Assembly (NCBI GenBank): GCA_039976075.1
Contig: JBDWFY010000009.1
Location: forward strand, 124,001 to 188,000
Source: JBDWFY01 sp039976075
GTDB taxonomy: Bacteria > Pseudomonadota > Alphaproteobacteria > Rhizobiales > Stappiaceae
DNA length: 64,000 bases
Direction of reading: 5' to 3'
Shown here: piece after piece, positions 40,759 to 49,113 of the stretch
Layout of the letters: each line of letters starts with the position of its first letter
Position numbering within the stretch: position 1 is the first letter of the stretch
Made by a program: the position numbers and the translations under genes
Notes under the pieces: generated by a model
What the model saw: the letters and a program-made list of their open reading frames with translations, nothing else
What the model was told of the DNA's origin: nothing
Databases searched by the model: none

Positions 40759-42039
40759 CTACTCACGACTTTCTCGTTCGATCTCGCGCCAGCCGATATC
40801 GGATCGGCAAAATCCACCTGGCCACACGACTTTTTCAACAGCCAAATAGGCTCTTTGGCGAGCGTCCTGCACTGATTTACCGCGCGCCGTTACGTTGAGC
40901 ACACGACCACCACTTGCCCGCAAAGTACTGGCATCTTGTGTCGTCCCGGCGTGAAATATCTCGACTTTGTCATCAGAGGCTGCTGCATCGAGGCCATTAA
41001 TTGGCGTGCCTTTTTGATACGAACCCGGATAGCCGTTCGAGGCCATAACAACACTCAATGCGACATCGTCGTGCCACTGCGCGTTGTACTGATCCAGCGT
41101 CCCTTCTGTTGTTGCCAGAAGCAGCGGCAGAAGATCACTCTTCAGCAGCATCAGGATGACCTGACATTCGGGATCTCCAAACCGGACATTATATTCAATC
41201 AGTTTGGGACCCTGTTCAGTAATCATCAGACCGGCATAAAGCACACCGCGAAAGGGATGCCCCTGTTTTTTCATGTCTGCAACAGTTGGACGAATGATCT
41301 CCTCAAGCGTTTGCGCGACCAGCTGATCGGTTAATACAGGCGCGGGTGAGTAGGCTCCCATTCCGCCTGTATTGGGTCCGGTGTCGCCGTCATTGGCGCG
41401 TTTGTGGTCTTGAGCCGTCAGAAGGGGGAGTATGTTCTCACCATCGGACAGAACGAAAAAGCTGGCCTCTTCTCCTATAAGGCACTCTTCAATGACAACT
41501 TCAGCACCGGCATCACCGAAGGTCCCGGCGAAGCACATATCGACCGCGGCCAGCGCTTGGTCGAGCGTTTGAGCAACCACAACGCCCTTGCCCGCAGCCA
41601 GCCCATCGGCCTTTACCACGATGGGCGCACCCATCTTGTTGACATAGTCTTTCGCGCTCTCGGCATCTGAGAATTGTCCATAGGCGGCAGTCGGAACACC
41701 GGCCCGCGTGCACATTTCTTTTGTAAATGCTTTTGATCCCTCCAACCTTGCGGCCTGCAACGAAGGGCCAAATGCCTTGATGCCGGCGGCGGACAGCGCA
41801 TCGACGATGCCGGCAACGAGCGGAGCTTCCGGGCCAACCACCACATAATCAATGGCGTTTTCCTTGCAGAACGCGATGACCGCGCTATGGTTTGAAACAT
41901 CAATGTCTGCCTGTTCCGCAATGGAGGCGATACCGGCATTGCCCGGAGCTACAAAGAGGCGCGCGAGGCGTGGAGACTTGGCGAGGGACCAGGCGATGGC
42001 ATGTTCGCGACCGCCCGAACCGATCAGTAGTACGTTCAT
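40759..42039 (-). CDS. purD: Phosphoribosylamine-glycine ligase
   Basis: Second step of purine synthesis: joins glycine to phosphoribosylamine with ATP. The 426 residues cover the complete ATP-grasp enzyme, from MNVLLIGSGGREHAIAW, through FGPSLQAARLEGSKAFTKE and VVKADGLAAGKGVVVA, to the metal-site segment EYNVRFGDPECQ. Single gene with its own short upstream region; no other pur genes are near. Confidence 0.96.
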   Translation of the reverse strand: MNVLLIGSGGREHAIAWSLAKSPRLARLFVAPGNAGIASIAEQADIDVSNHSAVIAFCKENAIDYVVVGPEAPLVAGIVDALSAAGIKAFGPSLQAARLEGSKAFTKEMCTRAGVPTAAYGQFSDAESAKDYVNKMGAPIVVKADGLAAGKGVVVAQTLDQALAAVDMCFAGTFGDAGAEVVIEECLIGEEASFFVLSDGENILPLLTAQDHKRANDGDTGPNTGGMGAYSPAPVLTDQLVAQTLEEIIRPTVADMKKQGHPFRGVLYAGLMITEQGPKLIEYNVRFGDPECQVILMLLKSDLLPLLLATTEGTLDQYNAQWHDDVALSVVMASNGYPGSYQKGTPINGLDAAASDDKVEIFHAGTTQDASTLRASGGRVLNVTARGKSVQDARQRAYLAVEKVVWPGGFCRSDIGWREIERESRE

Positions 42040-42159
42040 GGAAACGATCCATTTTGAGGGAATCTGTCATTGATGATTGCGCGCGGGTTTAGCATGTGCC
42101 ACTTCCGGGGTAAATGTATTGGATAAGTCGTCTTCACTGCAGCGAAGTGGGTGACAGCC

Positions 42160-42714
42160 ATGGGTGACGACATAAACGTTTTGCGCGTTGGTCCGCAGGA
42201 ATCGGATCGGCTGATGGCGTTTGTACGCACCGTCCTTGTGTCAGATGGTCTTGCGCCGGAATCGGATCAGGAGAAGGCAATAGAGCAGCTGTTGCTAACG
42301 CCGACGCTCGGACGAGCGTGGCTGTTGACCCGTGGAGAGGAGGATCTTGGATACGCGCTTGCAATTTTCTCCCATTCCATCGATGAGGGCGGGCCTGTTG
42401 CCATGCTGAATGATCTTCACCTGCGTGAAGGGACACGCAGTCACGGACTTGGGCAAAAGCTGTTTGATGGCCTTGAAAAAGATCTCAGAGACAGTGGGAT
42501 CGTTGCTGTTTCCCTGAAGAGCAGCTCTGCCAGTTCGACCAGTAAATGGCTTTATGGTCGCCTCGGATATGCGCAGAGCAAACATGTGTTCTTCGAAAAA
42601 AGGCTGAAGCCAAAAGAGACCACTGTTGAAGTAGCCAAAAATTCCGGTGCCCGGCGGTTGATTTTACGTAAACCTGGCATGAGTTTCCCACCAAAACGAG
42701 CCGATGACAAATGA
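42160..42714 (+). CDS. GNAT-family N-acetyltransferase
   Basis: 184 residues from ATG 42160; a GTG nine bases upstream is the alternative. Residues about 30-150 form the GNAT domain, with the acetyl-CoA loop THSHGLGQKLF-like segment (TRSHGLGQKLFDGLEKDLRD) and the late SSTSKWLYGRLGYAQSKHVFFEK. The C-terminal 35 residues are basic and not part of the fold. Its stop overlaps the ubiA start (ATGA), so the genes are coupled, although no functional link is obvious. Confidence 0.8.
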   Translation: MGDDINVLRVGPQESDRLMAFVRTVLVSDGLAPESDQEKAIEQLLLTPTLGRAWLLTRGEEDLGYALAIFSHSIDEGGPVAMLNDLHLREGTRSHGLGQKLFDGLEKDLRDSGIVAVSLKSSSASSTSKWLYGRLGYAQSKHVFFEKRLKPKETTVEVAKNSGARRLILRKPGMSFPPKRADDK

Positions 42715-43652
42715 ACGATGTTTCTCCTGCCGGTTCCGTTGCCGACGCGTTACGCGGAAATTGGGTCGACCGATATGCTCCTGCTTTTTTGCGACCCTAC
42801 GCCCGTTTGGCTCGCTGGGACAGGCCAATTGGCTGGTGGCTTCTCTTGTGGCCGTGTTGGTGGTCAGCAGCACTTGCGAGTGAAGTGGCAGGCAAGTTGT
42901 GGCCGGATCCCGTTCATCTTGTGTTGTTTCTCATTGGCGCGATCGCGATGCGCGGCGCAGGATGTACCTACAACGACCTCGTCGACCGGCAAATCGATGC
43001 CATGGTTGAAAGGACCCGTTCTCGCCCCATACCCAGCGGCCAGGTGAGCATTATCCAGGCTGTTTTGTTTCTGGCCGCCCAGGCTCTTGTCGGTTTGGTC
43101 GTGCTGTTGCAATTCAATCTCTTTACGATTGTACTGGGCGTTTGTTCACTGGGCGTTGTGGCAGCCTATCCATTCATGAAACGCGTTACCAACTGGCCAC
43201 AATTCGTTCTCGGAATGGCGTTCTCCTGGGGCGCGCTGGTGGGTTGGAGCGCGGAATTTGGTGGACTGTCACTGCCACCCATATTGCTTTATCTGGGGGG
43301 GATTCTTTGGACAATCGGCTACGACACAATCTACGCCCATCAGGATAAAGAGGATGATATTCTGGTCGGTGTGAAATCCACGGCCCGGCTGTTTGGCAGC
43401 TGGACCAAGGCTGCTCTGACAATATTGTATCTGGGATGCACTGTGCTTTTCGCATCCGCATTCGTTGTAGCGGATCTGGGACCTGCGGCGTTTTTGGGTG
43501 TTCTGATTGGCTTCGTTCATTTGTCCTGGCAGATTCTTGTGCTGGATATCGAAGATGCAGATCAGTGTCTGAAATTGTTTCGATCAAATACACAGTATGG
43601 TTGGATTGTATTTGGTGGATTGGTGATTGATGCATTTGTCTCCAATTTCTAG
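42711..43652 (+). CDS. ubiA: 4-hydroxybenzoate polyprenyltransferase
   Basis: Membrane prenyltransferase of ubiquinone synthesis that attaches the polyprenyl chain to 4-hydroxybenzoate. The 313 residues have about nine helices. The first aspartate motif is YNDLVDRQIDAMVERTRSRP, and the second is GYDTIYAHQDKEDD. The N-terminal RPYARLARWDRPIGWWLLLWPCWW is diagnostic for UbiA as against haem O synthase (ctaB, also in this window). Start overlaps the GNAT stop by four bases. Confidence 0.93.
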   Translation: MNDVSPAGSVADALRGNWVDRYAPAFLRPYARLARWDRPIGWWLLLWPCWWSAALASEVAGKLWPDPVHLVLFLIGAIAMRGAGCTYNDLVDRQIDAMVERTRSRPIPSGQVSIIQAVLFLAAQALVGLVVLLQFNLFTIVLGVCSLGVVAAYPFMKRVTNWPQFVLGMAFSWGALVGWSAEFGGLSLPPILLYLGGILWTIGYDTIYAHQDKEDDILVGVKSTARLFGSWTKAALTILYLGCTVLFASAFVVADLGPAAFLGVLIGFVHLSWQILVLDIEDADQCLKLFRSNTQYGWIVFGGLVIDAFVSNF

Positions 43653-43925
43653 AGAACGACGATCAGAATGGCATACGCACAGGCATCCAATGGTCTGTGA
43701 AGATTGTTTTCTGCGTGTTTTTTATTTCGATGTGAAGTCGGACAAAGCGATGATTGAACTCAGGATTCAACGAATATCCTCTATAAATCAATCAAATACG
43801 CGCTTTATCAGTTAATTGAATCTTAGAATTGTTCATCTATCACGAGTATGTGGCCAACTGACAACCGTCCATTGACGGGCTGTAAAGCAACCGTTTGCCA
43901 CGTTCCTGGGATTAGACCTAAATTA

Positions 43926-44822
43926 ATGAGCATCGTACTCGTTGAACCAAGCAGGATCGGACAGAAGATGATCACGAAGCTCCTTGAGCTGCGTGGACAT
44001 GATGTCGTTTGCTTCGAGGACGGGGCCATTGCCTTGGAGTATATTAAACACAATCTTGTTGTTTCGACGGTTCTGACCAGCTTTGAAACCGCTGGGATTT
44101 CCGGAATGGAATTATGCTGGGAACTGCGCCTGTTAGCACAAAAAAACAGGCATCTGTATGTGATTGCAATGTCTTCCAATTCCGAGCGGGACAAGACGAT
44201 TGAAGCGCTGGACAGCGGTGCCGATGATTTCATAACAAAACCTCCCGAAGCGCAGGAACTCTATGCCCGGGTACGTGCAGGTCAGCGTCTTGCGACGATG
44301 CATCAAGAGTTGCTGAAAATGGCAACCAGAGACAATTTGACCGGTTTGCTAAACCGCGGTGCATTCTTCAACACGGTTTCTACCCTGGTTGACAATTCGC
44401 TCAACGATACGCCCGTCAGCGCAGTTATGCTGGATATCGACAAATTCAAGCGGATCAACGACACCTATGGTCATCATGTTGGTGATGATGCCATCAAACT
44501 CGTTGCGGATCAGATTATGACCTGCAAGGGAATAACCGGGCGGGTCGGGGGAGAAGAGTTTGCAATTGTTTTGCCGATGACAACGGACCGGCAGGCAGTT
44601 TTGCAGGCTGAAAATCTCCGCCACCGAATTGAACGCATTCCGTTTGAGATCGACGGACAGAAACTGACCCTGACCAGCAGCTTTGGGGTTGCCCAGTGGA
44701 ATGACGGTATTCCTGATAGCGTTTCAGATATGATGAAGCGGGCCGATCACGCGCTCTATCAAGCCAAGGAAACTGGCCGGAATCGGGTCGTGTTGGCTGA
44801 GCCGGACCTGGAATTCGTTTAG
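43926..44822 (+). CDS. Diguanylate cyclase with degenerate receiver domain
   Basis: 298 residues from ATG 43926. Residues 1-120 are a receiver fold, but the phosphoacceptor position is Ser52 (VLTSFETAG) instead of Asp, so phosphorylation is unlikely. Lys105 (FITKP) remains. Residues about 130-295 form a GGDEF domain with active site GGEEF at 208-212, DIDKFKRINDTYGHHVGD, and no RxxD inhibitory site upstream. It should make cyclic-di-GMP, controlled by protein contacts rather than phosphate. Single gene; the window's TipF-like protein would be a possible receptor. Confidence 0.88.
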   Translation: MSIVLVEPSRIGQKMITKLLELRGHDVVCFEDGAIALEYIKHNLVVSTVLTSFETAGISGMELCWELRLLAQKNRHLYVIAMSSNSERDKTIEALDSGADDFITKPPEAQELYARVRAGQRLATMHQELLKMATRDNLTGLLNRGAFFNTVSTLVDNSLNDTPVSAVMLDIDKFKRINDTYGHHVGDDAIKLVADQIMTCKGITGRVGGEEFAIVLPMTTDRQAVLQAENLRHRIERIPFEIDGQKLTLTSSFGVAQWNDGIPDSVSDMMKRADHALYQAKETGRNRVVLAEPDLEFV

Positions 44823-44939
44823 GTGGTATCAGGCGGTTGAATTTCACGTGTCAGTGCTGTGAGCGTCGCTGGTTGAATTTTGCGATCTGAAACGGGGCTG
44901 GTGCCCACCCGGCACAAGAGCCGGATCTCCTGGACGCAT

Positions 44940-45524
44940 TCAAGTGCGCGCAATTATCTCATGCTCTCCTGCATGACTGAGGCGAGGCATCTGAAGACCG
45001 GTCTTCCGGCGGCAGAGAAATCGAGGACGACGCTGACGAACCGAAGACGCACCGCGGCGCGGCATGGATGATCCCATTTGAACGACATCCAGACGGCCGG
45101 CGACCTCAAGTAAGGCTCCATCGGATTCTTCAAGCAGCAATGGCAGTCGAAGTTGACGTCCCCACAATTGCCAGTCTGCCACGACATCTTCCATGGAGTC
45201 AGCGTGCATTAACGGAATTGAATTTGCGGTCACTTCATGCCGCAATTCGAGCACAACCGAAAACGTATCGGTATCGCTGGCCGGCAGTATTTTGACAGCC
45301 ACACCCAGATAGTGTGCAACCGGCAGGCACTGATTTCGAAGATTGTCTGGTTGGTCAAATGTCATCATGACCCGATCGCGGGACAAGTGCACATTGACAG
45401 AGCGCTCCAAATCGAGACCGATCTGGCTGGTAGAGAATTGTTGGGGCAGGATAGACGGGTCGAGTCGTTTTGTTCGACTCGACCCGATATCCGGGGCTCC
45501 ACAGTATTCTGTTTGACGCCGCAT
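44940..45524 (-). CDS. DUF6101 family protein
   Basis: 194 residues with the layout of the alphaproteobacterial DUF6101 family. The N terminus has GSSRTKRLDPSILP, the middle has VHLSRDRVMMTF and LPVAHYLGVAVKI, then DVVADWQLWGRQLRLPLLLEE, and the tail is arginine-rich (RRRPRFLCRRK split by a few residues). The function of the family is unknown. The DNA for the N-terminal motif contains a perfect 12-bp inverted repeat. Divergent from pmbA across 267 bp. Confidence 0.75.
   Translation of the reverse strand: MRRQTEYCGAPDIGSSRTKRLDPSILPQQFSTSQIGLDLERSVNVHLSRDRVMMTFDQPDNLRNQCLPVAHYLGVAVKILPASDTDTFSVVLELRHEVTANSIPLMHADSMEDVVADWQLWGRQLRLPLLLEESDGALLEVAGRLDVVQMGSSMPRRGASSVRQRRPRFLCRRKTGLQMPRLSHAGEHEIIART
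45456..45486. repeat. Perfect 12-bp inverted repeat inside the DUF6101 gene
   Basis: CGGGTCGAGTCG (45456-45467) and CGACTCGACCCG (45475-45486) flank TTTTGTT. On the coding strand it spans the codons for the conserved GSSR...RLDP motif, so the message could fold into a strong hairpin about 40 bases from the start codon. Confidence 0.85.
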
Positions 45525-45791
45525 GACTTAGCCTCTCCATCGGGCCTGATTTTTTTTTACTCCAGGTCCCTCAAGTGAACTCACCATAGCGCGTCGGATT
45601 TCGAAACGGATTAAGAAATCTGGTTAAAAAACTCTGATTTTAAAGAGGGTTAGCTAAATCTGAGTCCTATTTTGCGTTGGTCATATTTTATGAACCATAT
45701 TCAGTAGGTTCCTTCCGGCAACAATGGGTGCTTGTTCCTTCGGGTGACAGGCCCTAAACAAGGTCGGAAATTCACGGAAATCGGACATCAT
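45525..45791. other. Divergent gap between the DUF6101 gene and pmbA
   Basis: 267 bp with AT-rich sequence near 45600-45700 that should hold both promoters. Short pairings such as CTCT-gatttta-AAGAG are present, but nothing strong enough to call a site. The antisense frame across it is a shadow of pmbA. Confidence 0.35.
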
Positions 45792-47135
45792 ATGACCATG
45801 CCTCTCAATCAGTCTGTTCTTGAGGACAGAGCGTCGCAACTCGTGGAAGCAGCCAAGAAGGCCGGTGCAGATGCGGCAGATGCGGTCGCCATTACTGCCA
45901 TGTCTCTGGGTGTTGATATCCGGGAGGGCGCGGTAGAGGAAACAGAGCGCTCGGAGGCTGATGATTTGACGCTTCGCGTGTTTGTTGGCGGGCGCGTTGC
46001 CAGTATCTCCACCAACAGAGTTGGTGTCGCGGACGAGATGGCGGAGCGGGCCGTCACAATGGCCCGCGCGACACCTCAGGACCCCTATGCAGGTCTTGCC
46101 GATGAATCCCGACTGGCAATGGAAATGCCCGATCTGGATATGCTGGATGTCACTGAGGTGACGGCCGACATGCTGAGCGAAAGGGCGCGTCATGCTGAGG
46201 CGGCCGGGCTTGCGGTATCCGGTGTTTCAAAAAGTGGTGGCGCCTCGGCGTCCTGGCGACTCGCGGGAATGGTTCTGGCGACAAGTCATGGATTTTCAGG
46301 GGCGTATCTGACCTCGCGTCACGGAGTTTCAATGACCGCGATTGCCGGAGACGGTACCGGCATGGAACGCGATTACGATTATGATTTTCGGACGCATCTC
46401 TCTGATATGGAAGACCCTTCGGATATCGGACAGCGTGCGGGGGAACGCGCAGTCCGACGTATCAATCCCCGTAAACTTGAAACGCGAACCGGCACCGTTT
46501 TCTACGAACCACGGGCGGCGCGCAGTCTGCTCGGCCATTTCACCGGGGCGATAAACGGCAGCGGGATTGCTCGCGGTACAAGTTTTTTGAAGGACGCTCT
46601 GGGCAAATCTGTTTTTGCACCCACCATCAACATTGTTGATGATCCAGGCAGAAAGCGCGGTGCGGCGTCCCGTCCCTTTGACGGGGAGGGGGTCGCCTGC
46701 CAACCTTTGCGTTTGATCGAAAACGGCGTACTCAATCACTGGCTGCTGGATAGCGCTACCGCGCGGGAACTGGGTCTTGAGACCAACGGCAGAGCCGGTC
46801 GGGGTGGTGCAGGCCCATCACCAGGATCGACCAATCTTGTTCTCAAACCGGGTGAGTTATCGCCCGAAACGTTGCTCGGGCAACTGGATGACGGACTGTA
46901 TATCACCGACCTGATCGGCCATGGCGTGAATGGGGTGACAGGCGACTATAGCCGAGGGGCGTCGGGATTCTGGGTTGAAAATGGAGAACTGACTTTTCCT
47001 GTCAGTGAAATGACAATTGCCGGTAATCTGACGGATATGTTTGCGCGCATCATTGCTGCGGATGATCTGGATGATCGGTATTCTGTGTGCACGCCGACAC
47101 TTGCCATCGAGGGACTGACCATTGGTGGACGCTGA
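45792..47135 (+). CDS. pmbA: TldE/PmbA family metallopeptidase subunit
   Basis: 447 residues from ATG 45792. PmbA (TldE) partners with TldD in a heterodimeric metalloprotease that acts on modified peptides and on CcdA. Recognisable blocks are SLGVDIREGAVEETERSEAD, the RHGVSMTAIAGDGTGMERDYDY region, and the late NLVLKPGE and LIGHGVNGVTGDYSRGASGFWVEN segments. As usual the TldE subunit lacks the HExxxH motif. tldD is in the same window at 55606-57030, on the other strand. Followed directly by the cysQ-like gene. Confidence 0.93.
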   Translation: MTMPLNQSVLEDRASQLVEAAKKAGADAADAVAITAMSLGVDIREGAVEETERSEADDLTLRVFVGGRVASISTNRVGVADEMAERAVTMARATPQDPYAGLADESRLAMEMPDLDMLDVTEVTADMLSERARHAEAAGLAVSGVSKSGGASASWRLAGMVLATSHGFSGAYLTSRHGVSMTAIAGDGTGMERDYDYDFRTHLSDMEDPSDIGQRAGERAVRRINPRKLETRTGTVFYEPRAARSLLGHFTGAINGSGIARGTSFLKDALGKSVFAPTINIVDDPGRKRGAASRPFDGEGVACQPLRLIENGVLNHWLLDSATARELGLETNGRAGRGGAGPSPGSTNLVLKPGELSPETLLGQLDDGLYITDLIGHGVNGVTGDYSRGASGFWVENGELTFPVSEMTIAGNLTDMFARIIAADDLDDRYSVCTPTLAIEGLTIGGR

Positions 47136-47931
47136 TCCTACCGATGAGGTCGACCTGCATGCAGACTTGGAACTGATCGTTTCTGCGGCCCGTGCCGGCG
47201 GTAAAGTCGCACTCGAATATTTCGGTAAAAATCCGGACGTCCAGTTCAAGGAAAACAACTCGCCGGTGTCAGAAGCTGATTTTGCGGTGGATCGAACCCT
47301 GGCCGATCTGTTGCAGCAAGAACGCCCCGACTATGGGTGGTTGTCGGAGGAAACGGCTGACACCGAAGAAAGACTCGACAAAGAGACGATTTTCGTCGTC
47401 GACCCGATTGATGGCACACGCGTTTTTCTCGCCGGTGAGGACGTGTGGACGATCTGCATCGCGGTTGTACGGAAACATCGCCCCGTTTCTGCCGTTGTCT
47501 ATGCGCCAGCTCGTGGAGAAATGTACACCGCCATCATCGGCAAAGGGGCGAGGCTGGGCGAAGCGGAATTGCAAGCGTCTGCTCATGAAACGCTGGCAAG
47601 TGCTCGGGTGGCAGGACCGAAATCCTTTGCGGGCAATTCAGTTTTGCGCAGGGAAAAGGTCGTTGCCGAAGACTATATCGGTTCGCTGGCCTATCGCGTG
47701 ACCATGGTTGCAGCGGGGCAGTTGGAGGGCGCTTTTGCCAGAGCCAGGCCTCATGATTGGGACCTGGCGGCGGCAGATCTTCTGGTACACGAAGCAGGAG
47801 GGCGGTTGACCGACCTGCAAGGCCGCCCGTTACGGTATAATCGCGCAAATACACGCCATCCGGCTCTTTTGGCGGCACCGGTTGATCTTCATCACACCAT
47901 GACAGATATCGCCCGTCAGACTGTCTTGTAG
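47122..47931 (+). CDS. Inositol monophosphatase-family phosphatase, CysQ-like
   Basis: Magnesium-dependent phosphatase of about 268 residues, probably removing phosphate from 3'-phosphoadenosine 5'-phosphate or a sugar phosphate. Metal motifs are WLSEETAD, DPIDGTRVF and HDWDLAAADLLVHEAGG. It overlaps the pmbA end by 14 bases, starting at TTG 47122 or GTG 47125, with GAGGG upstream, so the start is approximate. In Hyphomicrobiales this gene commonly stands between pmbA and DUF4170 in the lipid A-related run. Confidence 0.85.
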   Translation: MVDADPTDEVDLHADLELIVSAARAGGKVALEYFGKNPDVQFKENNSPVSEADFAVDRTLADLLQQERPDYGWLSEETADTEERLDKETIFVVDPIDGTRVFLAGEDVWTICIAVVRKHRPVSAVVYAPARGEMYTAIIGKGARLGEAELQASAHETLASARVAGPKSFAGNSVLRREKVVAEDYIGSLAYRVTMVAAGQLEGAFARARPHDWDLAAADLLVHEAGGRLTDLQGRPLRYNRANTRHPALLAAPVDLHHTMTDIARQTVL

Positions 47932-48005
47932 ATTGAGCCGTAATTTCCAAATGAAGAGCTTCGTTTTCTGATATATGCGTTGCAATGGTGCAGATGGAGA
48001 AAATT

Positions 48006-48248
48006 ATGAGTGATGGCGATAGCGAACAGCAATTATTACACCTTGTTTTCGGAGGAGAACTGGATTCTCCTGATGGCGTGACATTTACGGATCTTGATCA
48101 ACTGGATGTCGTGGGGATCTACCCCAATTATTCGTTGGCGTACGATGCATGGAAAGCCAAAGCGCAGGCGACGGTGGATAATGCGTTGATGCGGTATTTC
48201 ATTGTGCACTTGCACCGCCTGCTGGATCCTGAAACCAAAGCCGATTAG
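48006..48248 (+). CDS. DUF4170 family small protein
   Basis: 80 residues from ATG 48006, with GGAG eight bases before it. The stretches HLVFGGEL, LDQLDVVGIYPNYSLAYDAWKAKAQATVDNA (given in part) and MRYFIVHLHRLLDPE mark DUF4170. These proteins are short, soluble and of unknown function, and recur beside waaA/lpxK in the Hyphomicrobiales. It lies between the cysQ-like gene and the DUF374 acyltransferase, same strand. Confidence 0.85.
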   Translation: MSDGDSEQQLLHLVFGGELDSPDGVTFTDLDQLDVVGIYPNYSLAYDAWKAKAQATVDNALMRYFIVHLHRLLDPETKAD

Positions 48249-48415
48249 GGGTACTGCGGGCAAACGCCGCGCTGTAAACCTGAAACCGATATAATAAATC
48301 CAAGCTGAGGCGCATGGAGTGCGCCATGGTTCAATGGATTGCCAACTCATCACTGAAGCTCGAATTGGGTCGGATCTTGCCGTGACCTTTTGGGGCAAGA
48401 CCGCAAAGATACACC

Positions 48416-49111
48416 ATGCTCAAAAGCCTCGGGCGTTCGCCCGTCGTCTTAAAGACGGTTGGTTCCTTTTTGGCCTACTATCTGCTGTTGGTGCGGAAAA
48501 CGTCATCCATGGTGATTGACCCGCCCGATTTGTACGATCAGGCCGTGCACTATTCGCCGGTCATTGTTGCGATGTGGCATGGACAACATTTCATGATGCC
48601 GTTTGCCAGACCGGACGGCTGGGATGTTCGGGTGATGATTTCCCGGTCTGCCGATGGGGAAATCAACGCGATTGCTGCAAAAAAACTGGGCATCGGGCTT
48701 ATTCGTGCTTCGGGCGCTCAAAAGCGTCATCAGATGAGAAAGCGGGGGGGAATGCGTGGTTTCATCGAAGCGATGCGGGCTCTCAAGGAAGGAGGCACCG
48801 TTGCCTTGACGGCGGACGTGCCCAAGGGACCGGCGCGGGTTTCCGGTGTTGGTATTATCCAGCTGGCGAAACACTCCGGCCGACCCATTATTCCCATTGC
48901 CATTGCCACCAGCAGGCACATCGACCTCAATACCTGGGACAAAGCCAGCATAAATCTGCCATTCAGCCGCATAGGACTTGCCGCCGGCGAACTTATTTAT
49001 GTGCCAAAGGATGCGGATGATGCCACAATCGAAACGCTCCGCGCGAAATTGACGACAATGTTGGATGAGACGACTGAGCATGCCTATGCCATGACCGGGA
49101 AGAAGGGATAA
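48416..49111 (+). CDS. DUF374-type lysophospholipid acyltransferase family protein
   Basis: 231 residues of the DUF374 branch of lysophospholipid acyltransferases. After a short N-terminal hydrophobic helix (VGSFLAYYLLLV) come IVAMWHGQHFMMPFA (the His/acid motif region is unusual as WHGQ), ISRSADGEINA, MRGFIEAMRALKEGGTVALTADVPKGPARV and IIQLAKHSGRPIIPIAIA. Likely an inner-membrane enzyme adding an acyl chain to lipid A or another lipid. It overlaps or adjoins waaA by 2 bp, which fits a lipid A role. Confidence 0.85.
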   Translation: MLKSLGRSPVVLKTVGSFLAYYLLLVRKTSSMVIDPPDLYDQAVHYSPVIVAMWHGQHFMMPFARPDGWDVRVMISRSADGEINAIAAKKLGIGLIRASGAQKRHQMRKRGGMRGFIEAMRALKEGGTVALTADVPKGPARVSGVGIIQLAKHSGRPIIPIAIATSRHIDLNTWDKASINLPFSRIGLAAGELIYVPKDADDATIETLRAKLTTMLDETTEHAYAMTGKKG

Positions 49112-49113
49112 CA

